Shown piece by piece: positions 14,822 through 22,374 of a stretch of DNA of 64,000 bases. Under the pieces are notes generated by a model that saw nothing but the letters and a program-made list of their open reading frames with translations, did no database searches and was not told the DNA's origin. The stretch covers positions 2,986,416 through 3,050,415 of the forward strand of contig CP073693.1 in the NCBI GenBank assembly GCA_018228645.1, read 5' to 3'. Origin of the DNA: Clostridiaceae bacterium Marseille-Q4143. GTDB taxonomy: Bacteria; Bacillota; Clostridia; Lachnospirales; Lachnospiraceae. The translations under genes and the position numbers were made by a program. Positions within the stretch are counted from its first letter, which is position 1; each line of letters begins with the position of its first letter.

Positions 14822-17311
14822 TTAGAGTAATCCCCTCCTTCCCCGTTCTGTTCTTAGTTTTTCTTCGATTCTTCGATATACCCGGTTGGTCATCTGCCCG
14901 AGGCTTGCATCCACCTGGGTCTCCACTTCCCGCTGTACCTGTCTGCGGATCAAAGTAGAAACATCTTTCTCCTTCACCGTCTCCGGTGCCTGTCGGATGA
15001 CTTCCCGAACCACTTCTTTTTGCTGTTCCGTCAGAGTTTCCTGACGGACAACCGTCGTTTTCTTTACTTCTTTAATATCCTGGGTGATCTCATGGATCTG
15101 TTTCTGCAGATTCTGGTTCTGTTCTGCCTGCTCCTGTGGAGAGATTTCTTCCGGATAGATCATCGGTGCCTGCTCCATGGCAGCCTTTACTTCTCCCACA
15201 GATATTTCCGGTACCTGTATCAGTCTGATGGCCTGCGGCATCTGGCTTTTTATCCGGAGCATCTCTGTTCCCGGACGACTGGTCATCTGCGGCTGCGACC
15301 TCACGGCCCCCGGCTGACCAGACTGTCCTGCCATTGTCTGCTGTATCATCACAGTTTCTGACTGTCCCGGTATCTGCTGCACCATCATGGTTTCTGGCTG
15401 CCCCGGTATCTGCTGTACCATCACGGTTCCTGACTGTCCCGAGGTCTGCTGTACCATCATGGTTCCCGGTTCTCCGGACCTGACACCTGCCGGTGCCTGT
15501 GTCATCATCGTCTTTGGCTTCGTTGACCGTGCTGCTGCTTTCACCGGTTCCTGACGCACACGATAAGCATCCAGTATCCGTTCTACCCTATGAATTACGG
15601 TATTCTCATCTGATGACTTCCTGTCCGTTAATTGTAATTGCTTCCCGACTGGCTGCACTGCCTGTTTACTCTGTCCACTCTGCGTATCCAGCACCTGTTC
15701 CAGATATTCCAGTGCTGCCGGATGGATCGTAATCGTTCCGCCAGTCTGCAGCCGAATATTCTCCCCGGCCTGCCGGAAAATCTGATCTGCCAGCTCTCTT
15801 GCCCTCGGAACTGACGTGCTTGTTGGCTGATGAACGGATGGTTCTTCTGATGGCTTTTCGAACTCCCGGTTCTTATCCTCCCGAAGTTCCTTCACAATCT
15901 CCTGCCGGATCTCATTCCAGTGCTCATCAGATGTCTGCTCGAAACTGTACAGAAGTTCCGCTTCCTGAAATGTACGATCAGGCTGATGCTGGTGCCGCTT
16001 CAAATCTTCCACCCGGAATATGGATCTGCTCCGATGTTCCGGAACCGTCAGCGTTTTATCATAAATGTCCGGCTCCCTTGCTTCCGATTGTGCCGGCTCT
16101 ACATTCTGCAAAGAGACTGCATCCTGTGGCGATTCTACATTTTGTAACGGGGCTGCGTCTTGTGACGGCTCTATATTCTGTAATACTGTTGTACTCTGTA
16201 ATTGTGGCTTATTTTGTATCGCTGATACTGTCTGCTGCAGGAGCAGACGTTCCTGTTGCTCTTTATTTCTGGCGACAACCGCTCCTTCCGCCTGCTGTGT
16301 CAGGCTTCTGAACTGCCTCGCAATCATCTCCCTCTGCTGTTCCAACACGCGTTCCTGCTGTTTCAGGAATTCCGGCGTATCCGGCTTACTCTGAGCCTGG
16401 ATATTTGCAGTCTCCTCCGCCGGGTCCTGTACTCCATATTCCAGATGCAGGAAATCAAACGACCTCTGGGGAGCCTTCTGAGCTTCCAATGTCGGTGTCT
16501 GTAATGCCGGTGTCTGTAACGTCGGTGTCTGTAACGCCTGCGTCTGCAGTTCCCGCGTCCACACCTTAGTTCTTTCCGGACTGTTTTCTGTCTGTTCACC
16601 GGCCTGCTCAGCATTCCCATAAAAATGGTTTTGTGTACTGCTGTAATATATATTTTCAATTTTCCGAAGCAGAATTTCCTGCTCCGTCAGATTCGTAGTC
16701 TCCGTATGTCTGTTCTGTTCGACGCTGAGTTTTCTCTCCTCCGTCTGAATTTCATGTTCTGTTTTATTCAGCCTTTCAGTAATCCGGAGTTCTCTCTCCA
16801 GCTTTCCTGCAAGTTTTTCTGTCCGCACTTCTGTCTCTTTGTGCAGCAGTTTTTCCTGTCTCTCCGTCTCTCTGTACAGCTGCTCTTTTTGTCTCTCCGT
16901 CTCTTTGTACAGCTGCTCCCGCAGCATGGTAAGTTCCTTTACACCGCCTTCTTTTACCAGTGTGTGCAGCCGTTCTGCCATTTCATGAACAATCTGCTTC
17001 TCTACGTCAGGCAGCTCTTCCTGTATCGTCCGCTCCACCAGTTTTTCTACGGACGGAACTACTCTCTGCTCCAGTTTTTTTTCCAGGATATTGGTAACAA
17101 ACCGGAGATTCTGATGGTATAAATGATTTTCCTCTGTCAAATTCTGAATCTGATAGAGATTTTTAATATAATGATTTTCAATGGAGGTGCCTCCGGTCTC
17201 CCCTGCAGACTCCTGTTCCGGAAATACCATGGGCGCACTGTCAAAGGTCTGTCCGAAGCCTTTATGTTTTGCAATCATTCGGTTGGAAAAATCCTGAAAC
17301 TGATTATTCAT
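14822..17311 (-). CDS. Long repetitive coiled-coil protein, candidate tape measure
   Basis: 829 residues, unusually rich in Q and E, with no recognised domain. Residues 70-210 are strongly charged and predicted coiled coil, with three ten-residue repeats of the form LYKETERQKE (134-161). Three low-complexity blocks follow: LQTPxLQTPA repeats (255-276), LQNVEPxQDA repeats (376-411) and four VMVQQIPGQ-type repeats (617-661). Residues 725-829 are again helical and charged, ending in RTERGRRGLL. It sits between the second tube gene and the tube-adaptor gene. No other gene in the locus is long and helical enough to be the length ruler, so a tape-measure role is inferred from position and shape. 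It could also be a scaffold or cargo adaptor. Confidence 0.6.
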   Translation of the reverse strand: MNNQFQDFSNRMIAKHKGFGQTFDSAPMVFPEQESAGETGGTSIENHYIKNLYQIQNLTEENHLYHQNLRFVTNILEKKLEQRVVPSVEKLVERTIQEELPDVEKQIVHEMAERLHTLVKEGGVKELTMLREQLYKETERQKEQLYRETERQEKLLHKETEVRTEKLAGKLERELRITERLNKTEHEIQTEERKLSVEQNRHTETTNLTEQEILLRKIENIYYSSTQNHFYGNAEQAGEQTENSPERTKVWTRELQTQALQTPTLQTPALQTPTLEAQKAPQRSFDFLHLEYGVQDPAEETANIQAQSKPDTPEFLKQQERVLEQQREMIARQFRSLTQQAEGAVVARNKEQQERLLLQQTVSAIQNKPQLQSTTVLQNIEPSQDAAPLQNVESPQDAVSLQNVEPAQSEAREPDIYDKTLTVPEHRSRSIFRVEDLKRHQHQPDRTFQEAELLYSFEQTSDEHWNEIRQEIVKELREDKNREFEKPSEEPSVHQPTSTSVPRARELADQIFRQAGENIRLQTGGTITIHPAALEYLEQVLDTQSGQSKQAVQPVGKQLQLTDRKSSDENTVIHRVERILDAYRVRQEPVKAAARSTKPKTMMTQAPAGVRSGEPGTMMVQQTSGQSGTVMVQQIPGQPETMMVQQIPGQSETVMIQQTMAGQSGQPGAVRSQPQMTSRPGTEMLRIKSQMPQAIRLIQVPEISVGEVKAAMEQAPMIYPEEISPQEQAEQNQNLQKQIHEITQDIKEVKKTTVVRQETLTEQQKEVVREVIRQAPETVKEKDVSTLIRRQVQREVETQVDASLGQMTNRVYRRIEEKLRTERGRRGLL
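15331..15463 (-). repeat. Tandem repeats inside the 829-residue coiled-coil gene
   Basis: About four copies of a 36-39 base unit encode MMVQQTSGQSG-like peptides (residues 617-661). Smaller repeat blocks lie at about 16079-16186 (three copies, LQNVEP) and 16484-16549 (LQTPAL). They are in frame, so copy-number change would alter protein length without a frameshift. Confidence 0.75.
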
Positions 17312-17314
17312 TTC

Positions 17315-17740
17315 CTATGCCTCTTCCAGTGTAAGATACCCCATCTCTATCGTTCCAAGCATCAGACTGCTGTTTTCTGCATTTAATTCACTGACAGAAA
17401 TTCTCCTGACATAGCAGCCTCTCAGATAATAGGATTTGACCAGTGACTGATCTGATCCTAACACCCCAATCATCACTTCTCCGCGAAACCGGTATCCCGG
17501 CTCATAGATCGTGAACTCCTTCTCATCCGAGAAAAGTCCTCTCTCCAATGTAATCGTCCGTTCCGCAGTGTTTTGGTTACTCAGGGAATACACGACTGTG
17601 TTTCTTCCCCCTTCTCTCAACGCTTCAAAATTTCCTTCCGCTGAAAGTCCCGATACCTTCTGAAAGGGGATCCGTTTCTTTTCCAGTTCAACAACAAAAT
17701 TGTAGCCTCTCCGGTACAATTCTTTTGATCTGTCTGCCAT
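17315..17740 (-). CDS. Second inner-tube protein (gp19-like), probably tube-initiator type
   Basis: 141 residues. The pattern FVVELEKKRIPFQKVSGLSAEGNFEALREGG and the C-terminal YYLRGCYVRRISVSELNAENSSLMLGTIEMGYLTLE match the gp19/Hcp-like tube family of contractile systems. It differs clearly from the main tube protein at 18397. In Afp/PVC loci extra tube paralogues join the tube to the baseplate, and this one lies next to the baseplate-side genes, so an initiator role is inferred. The ribosome site AAGGGGAG lies six bases before the ATG. Confidence 0.87.
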   Translation of the reverse strand: MADRSKELYRRGYNFVVELEKKRIPFQKVSGLSAEGNFEALREGGRNTVVYSLSNQNTAERTITLERGLFSDEKEFTIYEPGYRFRGEVMIGVLGSDQSLVKSYYLRGCYVRRISVSELNAENSSLMLGTIEMGYLTLEEA

Positions 17741-17758
17741 TTTGTTCTCCCCTTTCTC

Positions 17759-17938
17759 TTATAATTCAAATATATTCTTCGGTTTCCCGCTGATTTTCTT
17801 ATGAATTTCTGATATTTCCGCGCAGAACCGCCGCCTCGTCTTATGATCCATCTGCATCACAGACTCAAAACTCCAGTGGAAATAATAAGCTACAAAAGAC
17901 ACTTCCTTATATAGCTCATCCTCCGGATAGACGGTTAT
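17759..17938 (-). CDS. DUF6760-like small CIS protein with apparent ATA start
   Basis: 59 residues from an ATA codon at 17938: ITVYPEDELY, then KEVSFVAYYFHWSFESVMQM and DHKTRRRFCAEISEIHKKIS. The E-V-x-F-x-A-Y-x-F-H-W and R-R-R-x-C-x-E-I-S patterns are those of the small DUF6760-type proteins that occur beside tube genes in CIS loci. No ATG, GTG or TTG exists in frame upstream of the conserved part. The ATA overlaps the TAA stop of the upstream gene as ATAA. A single G-to-A change from an ATGA overlap would give exactly this, keeping a stop but losing the ATG. GAGGGCGG just upstream is a possible ribosome site. Alternatives are a -1 frameshift from the upstream frame or recent loss of expression. 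The function of the family is unknown. Confidence 0.75.
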   Translation of the reverse strand: MTVYPEDELYKEVSFVAYYFHWSFESVMQMDHKTRRRFCAEISEIHKKISGKPKNIFEL

Positions 17939-18303
17939 TCCGCCCTCGTAAAATTTATAGGCTTTTTGTATTTTTCTCCACAGGCCGGGCAGACACAGGT
18001 TTCCATGAGATCATCCATGGAATTGATGGTCTGATACATATTCTGCAAAAATGCAAGGTCTGCGGAAAACAGTTTTTCAATGGTGGTCGGCCGGATGTTG
18101 GTCAATGTTCCTAAGGAAGTGACCACTCTGGAAAGAAGAATGATCGTCAGATATGCCGGATTGCTGACCACCCGCGGATCGCGAAGCGGCAGAATCTCAT
18201 CGGCTGCCGTTGCCAATCTCATGACGCCTTTCTTATGGACTTCCCCATTCTCATCCACATATCCTCTCGGAAGTTCAAATTCAAATTCTGTAATCAGTTC
18301 CAT
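17935..18303 (-). CDS. Tail-assembly-chaperone-like CIS protein (P2 gpE/Mu gp41 type)
   Basis: 122 residues. The N-terminal half (FEFELPRGYVDENGEVHKKG, VMRLATAADEILPLRDPRVV, then NPAYLTIILLSRVVTSLGTL) resembles the small tail-assembly proteins encoded right after the tube gene in contractile phages and CIS. The C-terminus carries C-x-C-x-x-C-G (CVCPACG), a possible zinc knuckle. GGGGAG sits seven bases before the ATG. The stop codon overlaps the ATA of the DUF6760-like gene. The gene lies behind the tube and an RNA hairpin at 18351-18374, which may lower its expression relative to sheath and tube. Confidence 0.75.
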   Translation of the reverse strand: MELITEFEFELPRGYVDENGEVHKKGVMRLATAADEILPLRDPRVVSNPAYLTIILLSRVVTSLGTLTNIRPTTIEKLFSADLAFLQNMYQTINSMDDLMETCVCPACGEKYKKPINFTRAE

Positions 18304-18350
18304 CGTGTTTCTCCCCTTTTATCAAATTCTGAATCCTGTCAGGGAAGTTC

Positions 18351-18374
18351 CCGGGAGAAGACTCCCTCTCCCGG
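18351..18374 (-). other. Stem-loop between tube gene and assembly-protein gene
   Basis: CCGGGAGA and TCTCCCGG form a perfect eight-base stem with an eight-base loop, 23 bases after the tube stop codon. No U-run follows, so it is not a plain intrinsic terminator. It may protect the 3-prime end of a processed sheath-tube message or partly attenuate transcription, which would suit the high demand for sheath and tube. Confidence 0.6.
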
Positions 18375-18396
18375 ACATCCCATTAAGTGAAAGAAT

Positions 18397-18837
18397 TTAG
18401 CTCTCTCTTGTCATAGATTCATATACCAGTTCCACACTCTCAAATGCGATCTCACTGGAGCTTGCATTGAAATCCGGAGCGGTATATTTGCTTGGCCATG
18501 CATTGGTCAGATTCCATACTGCCAGTGCGGTGGATCCGTCATCATCAAACAGGGTAATGGTCACATTCTTGTTGTGATCCTCTCCGAGAGACGTTCCCTG
18601 GGAGATAGAGGTTACCCAGTCATAGAAGCTTAAGGAACTGGTCATGCCCCATTTCAGCGTTACATTACCGAATTTGGTCAGACCGTTCATTTTGCGGGAC
18701 CAGTTCACACCTTCATCACCGGTACGGTATTCAATAACATCAATACTTGCGTCGAAACCGCTTACTTCTGAAAAACTTGCCTCGGTAATTCCATCGATCT
18801 CGACCTTATAATTATATTTTTTAAACGGATATGCCAC
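18397..18837 (-). CDS. Main inner-tube protein of the contractile injection system (gp19-like)
   Basis: 146 residues from a GTG start at 18837 with GGAGG nine bases upstream. The motif YKVEIDGITEASFSEVSGFDASIDVIEYRTGDE, then KFGNVTLKWGMTSSLSFYDWV, and the ending EIAFESVELVYESMTR are hallmarks of Hcp/gp19-type tube proteins. These stack as hexameric rings inside the sheath. It follows the sheath gene by 37 bases. The larger similarity to eCIS tube proteins than the paralogue at 17315 makes it the likely main tube subunit. Confidence 0.94.
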   Translation of the reverse strand: MAYPFKKYNYKVEIDGITEASFSEVSGFDASIDVIEYRTGDEGVNWSRKMNGLTKFGNVTLKWGMTSSLSFYDWVTSISQGTSLGEDHNKNVTITLFDDDGSTALAVWNLTNAWPSKYTAPDFNASSSEIAFESVELVYESMTRES

Positions 18838-18874
18838 GTGTTTAATCCTCCTTTATCTTTCTTTTATGCCTTCC

Positions 18875-20593
18875 TTATGACTCTTCCATGAACTGGGTGA
18901 TTCTGAAGATGACGAACTCAGCCGGGCGGCTCGGAGCTACTCCGATCTCGCAGATCAGACGGCCATTCAGAATATCACTCTGGGACATCGTATCTCTTCC
19001 GATATTTACGAAGAATGCCTGGTCTTCGGTAGTTCCAACCAAAGCACCGCTTCTCCACATATCACGCAGGAATGCACGGATGGTTCTTCCAACTCTTGCC
19101 CACAGCATCTCATCGTTCGGCTCAAACACAGCCCAGTTGGTCTGGGATTTGATGCTCTCCTCCAGGTAAATGAAGAGACGGCGAACGTTGACATATTTCC
19201 AGAGGCTGTTGCTGGAGCAGGTTCTTGCGCCCCATACACGGATGCCCTGTCCCGGAAGTGCTCTGATCAGGTTCACACCTGCCGGATTCAGGATATCCTG
19301 CTCAGCCTTGTTGTACAGGCAGGAAAGTCCGATGCAGTTATAAACTACTTCGTTTGCCGGAGCTTTGTGAACGCCTCTCTCCACATCACTTCTTGCATAG
19401 ATACCGCATACAGCTCCTGAAGGCGGAATGTAAGCCGGTCTCTTGTTAAGCACGTCGTAGATCTGAATCCACGGATGATACATTGCTGCATAATCAGAAT
19501 CAATCTTCTCTTTATGAGCCAATACATCCTGAGGTTTGGTCAGATTCTGCGGAACATCCAGTACTGCGAAGGATGCACCGGTATTTGCGCAGTGTGCAGT
19601 CAGTGCCAGCTGAACCGCCGGACTGGTCACACCAGGAATTGCCATAATACTTACATTATTAAGCTCTTTGAAGGCTGCAAGACCGGTTCTCTTTCCAGGA
19701 CCTCCGTCCACGCCGAGGAATACATCATCCGTGATTGCTTTCTTGCCGCCGTCACTTCCACCTGCCAGGAAGACGATTGCTTTGTCAGCATCTGCTGCTG
19801 CGCCAAATACAGACAGCGGATTGATGGCCTCTTTGATCTCCTCTGCAGATACATCTACCAGATCGGATTTGGAAAGCACTTTGCTGATGAAGGAAGCAGC
19901 ATCTGCATTCAGAGAAACGCCCTCATAGATCTCTACCTGATCTCTGTAAGATACTTCCATGTTCATCTCACAGGTAGAAAGAACCTTTCTCGGAACCGGG
20001 GACTTGTCCACCAGGTCTTCTTTTACCGGCAGTGCCAGAGTAATGGTATTTCCCTGTACCATGGCAATCTTGTTATAACCAACTGCTTTGCCATTATTGC
20101 GGATTACAACCGTATCTCCCTCTGCGAAAATAGAACCATTTGCTACGGTATAAACCTTTGCTGCCGGGTCCTCACCGGTTGCCTCAAGAACAGCGGTCTT
20201 GCCTTTGGTAGCTGCCACTGCAGTTACTTTGATCTCATTGCCCCATTTTCCAGGATTCTTTGCTTTGATGGTGATACCGCCTGCGGATACGGCTGCGATA
20301 GCTGCATCTGCTGCTGCGGTACGCATAACATAGCATCTGGAACCGCCGTTTGCAAAGAACTGCTCTACTGCATATGCCAGATAACGGTATTCTCCGTAGG
20401 TACTCTCCGGCAGATAGCCTCCGAATTTCCGGTTGAAATCAGCAAAGCTTGATACAAATTCCGGAGTTCCGATTACTTTTCCTTTCTCAGCCATTCCGAC
20501 AAAACCTGCCGTGCTGGTGCTGACACCCTCCATAGGTCTCATTCCTGATTCAAATTCCTCTACATATACTCCTGGGGATAAATATTCTGCCAT
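18875..20593 (-). CDS. Contractile sheath protein
   Basis: 572 residues. The N-terminus MAEYLSPGVYVEEFESG and the C-terminal domain (NWAVFEPNDEMLWARVGRTI, AFLRDMWRSGALVG, and FVIFRITQFMEES) are the classic conserved parts of phage and eCIS sheath proteins. A middle insertion (about 95-215) forms the surface domain. Only one sheath gene is present, whereas Afp and PVC loci have several. Translation start is unusual: the best ribosome site (AAAGGAGG) lies 40 bases upstream with a hairpin in between (see 20594-20640). The protein forms the outer spring that contracts on firing. Confidence 0.97.
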   Translation of the reverse strand: MAEYLSPGVYVEEFESGMRPMEGVSTSTAGFVGMAEKGKVIGTPEFVSSFADFNRKFGGYLPESTYGEYRYLAYAVEQFFANGGSRCYVMRTAAADAAIAAVSAGGITIKAKNPGKWGNEIKVTAVAATKGKTAVLEATGEDPAAKVYTVANGSIFAEGDTVVIRNNGKAVGYNKIAMVQGNTITLALPVKEDLVDKSPVPRKVLSTCEMNMEVSYRDQVEIYEGVSLNADAASFISKVLSKSDLVDVSAEEIKEAINPLSVFGAAADADKAIVFLAGGSDGGKKAITDDVFLGVDGGPGKRTGLAAFKELNNVSIMAIPGVTSPAVQLALTAHCANTGASFAVLDVPQNLTKPQDVLAHKEKIDSDYAAMYHPWIQIYDVLNKRPAYIPPSGAVCGIYARSDVERGVHKAPANEVVYNCIGLSCLYNKAEQDILNPAGVNLIRALPGQGIRVWGARTCSSNSLWKYVNVRRLFIYLEESIKSQTNWAVFEPNDEMLWARVGRTIRAFLRDMWRSGALVGTTEDQAFFVNIGRDTMSQSDILNGRLICEIGVAPSRPAEFVIFRITQFMEES

Positions 20594-20640
20594 TCTTTTG
20601 TCTGGTCCGAGGCCCTTTTGCCTCGTACCTGTCCTCCTTT
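20594..20640 (-). promoter_or_regulatory. Sheath leader: Shine-Dalgarno, hairpin, then start codon
   Basis: On the minus strand AAAGGAGG (20640-20633) is followed after one base by a 30-base hairpin (20631-20602). The hairpin has a six-base CGAGGC/GCCTCG inner stem, an AAAAGG loop, and a GGT/ACC outer stem across an A-G mismatch. Eight bases (ACAAAAGA) then precede the ATG at 20593. Folding of the hairpin would shorten the SD-to-ATG distance from 39 to about nine bases. No other ribosome site lies near the ATG. Confidence 0.7.
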
Positions 20641-20663
20641 CAATGTAATCTATGTTTCACGAC

Positions 20664-21056
20664 CTATGGCACCATAGTTGTCGTGGCGGGTCCGGGATTT
20701 ACAATTTGTATTACCCCGCCCCAGTTACACATGCATTTGCACGTGTTATTTACTGCTGGTTTTCCTCCCACCAATACGGTCGGAGACCCCGGTGCCCAGG
20801 GGGCTGCTGTCACCGGCACACAGGGCATTGGGGTTAAGACTCCAAGCGCCGCCGCTGTTGCCGCTGCCACCTGCGGATTTGCCATGGAAGTGCACATTCC
20901 AAAAGGCATGATATTGACCATCGGTTGATTGTCCGTGATGCATGCAGGCGGCATGTTACTGCATTGGACCTTACTTGCCGGAAGTACATTCAGTACAGAT
21001 GGCGCCATTCCGAAACTGCACATCAGCTGCGCTCCCGATGTTACGATCAAAGACAC
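20664..21056 (-). CDS. PAAR-like spike tip protein (DUF4280 type)
   Basis: 130 residues from a GTG start at 21056 with AAAGGAGGT five bases upstream. The sequence is rich in M, C, P and small residues. SGAQLMCSFGMAPSVLNVLP, NIMPFGMC and CVPVTAAPW match the DUF4280 PAAR-like family. Such proteins cap the central spike and sharpen it, often with a bound metal. Several cysteines (CSFG, CITD, CKCMC) may be metal ligands. It lies just before the sheath gene and 29 bases after the 230-residue gene. Confidence 0.9.
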   Translation of the reverse strand: MSLIVTSGAQLMCSFGMAPSVLNVLPASKVQCSNMPPACITDNQPMVNIMPFGMCTSMANPQVAAATAAALGVLTPMPCVPVTAAPWAPGSPTVLVGGKPAVNNTCKCMCNWGGVIQIVNPGPATTTMVP

Positions 21057-21085
21057 GTTCGACCTCCTTTCACCTATGATGGTTT

Positions 21086-21778
21086 TTATATATGAAGTAC
21101 CATTACTTCCTCAATTAACTGCTCTTCCCCCGGATCTACGGGAATCGCATAGGCTCCTGCCCCGTCTGTGACGGACCGGTATATTCTGGTTATCGGAGCT
21201 CCTTCTTTTAATTTCGCCGGAAATGTTCCCACCGGCTCGATCCGGTATTCATTAATTCCTCTTTTTTCCATGGGAATAAATCTTGCTGTCTCGCTTCCGC
21301 TTCCTGCCATAAAAGGCTTTCCGATAAGATTTTCCTTTGTAAATCCCTGGAAAAAGATCCATTCCCCGTCCGGCCCCTTCCTGTATTCCCGGAATATAAG
21401 ACCCGTCGGTCTGGTTCTCACAGCATACACTTCTGCCGGAAATGCAGTTCTACTGCTTTCTATCTTTCCGGTCAGATATTCATGGGGATATGGATGTCCC
21501 CTGCCCGGCTTTCCATAAAGTCTTACATCTGCAACAGGTTCGTCCGGATTCAGCTGTTTTTTCTCTATCAGAACACTGCAGGAGTGATAATCCGTACTTT
21601 CTATCCGTACTCTTGTCACCGATTCCTGTGGTTCCATAAAAAGATACAATCCTTCGTCTTTTTCTACCGGATGAATTACTCTGCCTTCCACGGAAAACAA
21701 AAAACCTTTTTTCCGGATACACTGTCCGGTAAAATCATCCACCAGCCGCAGGGCAAATGCCATTCTCATCTGAATCAT
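21086..21778 (-). CDS. CIS-associated protein with Ig/carboxypeptidase-regulatory-like N-terminus
   Basis: 230 residues, not assigned to a named family with confidence. The first 75 residues (ALRLVDDFTGQCIRKKGFLF, then DEGLYLFMEPQE) have the look of a carboxypeptidase-regulatory or transthyretin-like beta-sandwich that occurs in proteins next to DUF4255 in CIS loci. The rest is beta-rich with GEWIFFQGFTKENLIGKPFMAG and ends in ITRIYRSVTDGAGAYAIPVDPG, which suggests a second similar domain. It has no signal peptide or membrane segment. Position between DUF4255 and the PAAR tip points to a structural role at tube end or spike. Confidence 0.65.
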   Translation of the reverse strand: MIQMRMAFALRLVDDFTGQCIRKKGFLFSVEGRVIHPVEKDEGLYLFMEPQESVTRVRIESTDYHSCSVLIEKKQLNPDEPVADVRLYGKPGRGHPYPHEYLTGKIESSRTAFPAEVYAVRTRPTGLIFREYRKGPDGEWIFFQGFTKENLIGKPFMAGSGSETARFIPMEKRGINEYRIEPVGTFPAKLKEGAPITRIYRSVTDGAGAYAIPVDPGEEQLIEEVMVLHI

Positions 21779-21790
21779 ATGGGCCTCCTG

Positions 21791-22357
21791 TTACCGCTGT
21801 CTCTGGGAAACATCGAATTCGGCTGCTACCACGCGCTTGAAGCTGCGGATTCTTCTGGATGACAGAAGCACCGGAGCCACGCTGAAATAGATTCCCAGCT
21901 GATATGGAATGGACAACACCGACCATATCTTCGTCTTTTCCTCATAACTCATCGGCAGCAATGTAATGGATGCGCTGGTTTCATCATTTTCTGCGGTCTC
22001 ATAGAGAATCGCATGATCCATCAGAACCTGCATAGCCCGTCCAAGAATTCGCTGCTCATTTTCCACATTGGACATCATCTGGGATTTGGTATTCATGTAC
22101 AATGCGAAAAACAGATTCAGAGGCTTCGGCGGATACTGGGCCTGATTGCCGCGGAGTCTGATCATATCCAGATTCTGATACTCCCGCAATTCCTGAATAT
22201 CATAGAGATACAGTCCCAGCTGAAAATCTGCATTCTTGTCTGTCGGTGCCGCAAGGGCAATGGATTCCGGCGACTGGATCAGCTCCGGACAGATATTTTC
22301 CCGCAAAAGCTTCAGGACCTCATTACTTACGTCCGAAATGATTGAAAAATCTGCCAT
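21791..22357 (-). CDS. DUF4255 protein, Afp16/Pvc16-type tube terminator
   Basis: 188 residues. ISDVSNEVLKLLRENICPEL at the N-terminus and LGLYLYDIQELREYQN, PPKPLNLFFALYMNTKSQ match DUF4255 (Pvc16 N-terminal) proteins. In Afp and PVC the homologue caps the tube and sheath at the distal end and sets the final length. The GGAGGGG ribosome site lies before the ATG at 22357. It is the first clearly structural CIS gene downstream of the membrane-protein group, 17 bases after the MORN gene. Confidence 0.88.
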   Translation of the reverse strand: MADFSIISDVSNEVLKLLRENICPELIQSPESIALAAPTDKNADFQLGLYLYDIQELREYQNLDMIRLRGNQAQYPPKPLNLFFALYMNTKSQMMSNVENEQRILGRAMQVLMDHAILYETAENDETSASITLLPMSYEEKTKIWSVLSIPYQLGIYFSVAPVLLSSRRIRSFKRVVAAEFDVSQRQR

Positions 22358-22374
22358 GTCTTTCCCCTCCTCCC

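Noticed and set aside
19475..20452. Open frame of 325 codons on the plus strand across the sheath gene
   Set aside because: It is fully antisense to the well-conserved sheath gene, has a Cys/His-rich composition typical of a shadow frame, and no ribosome site at its start.
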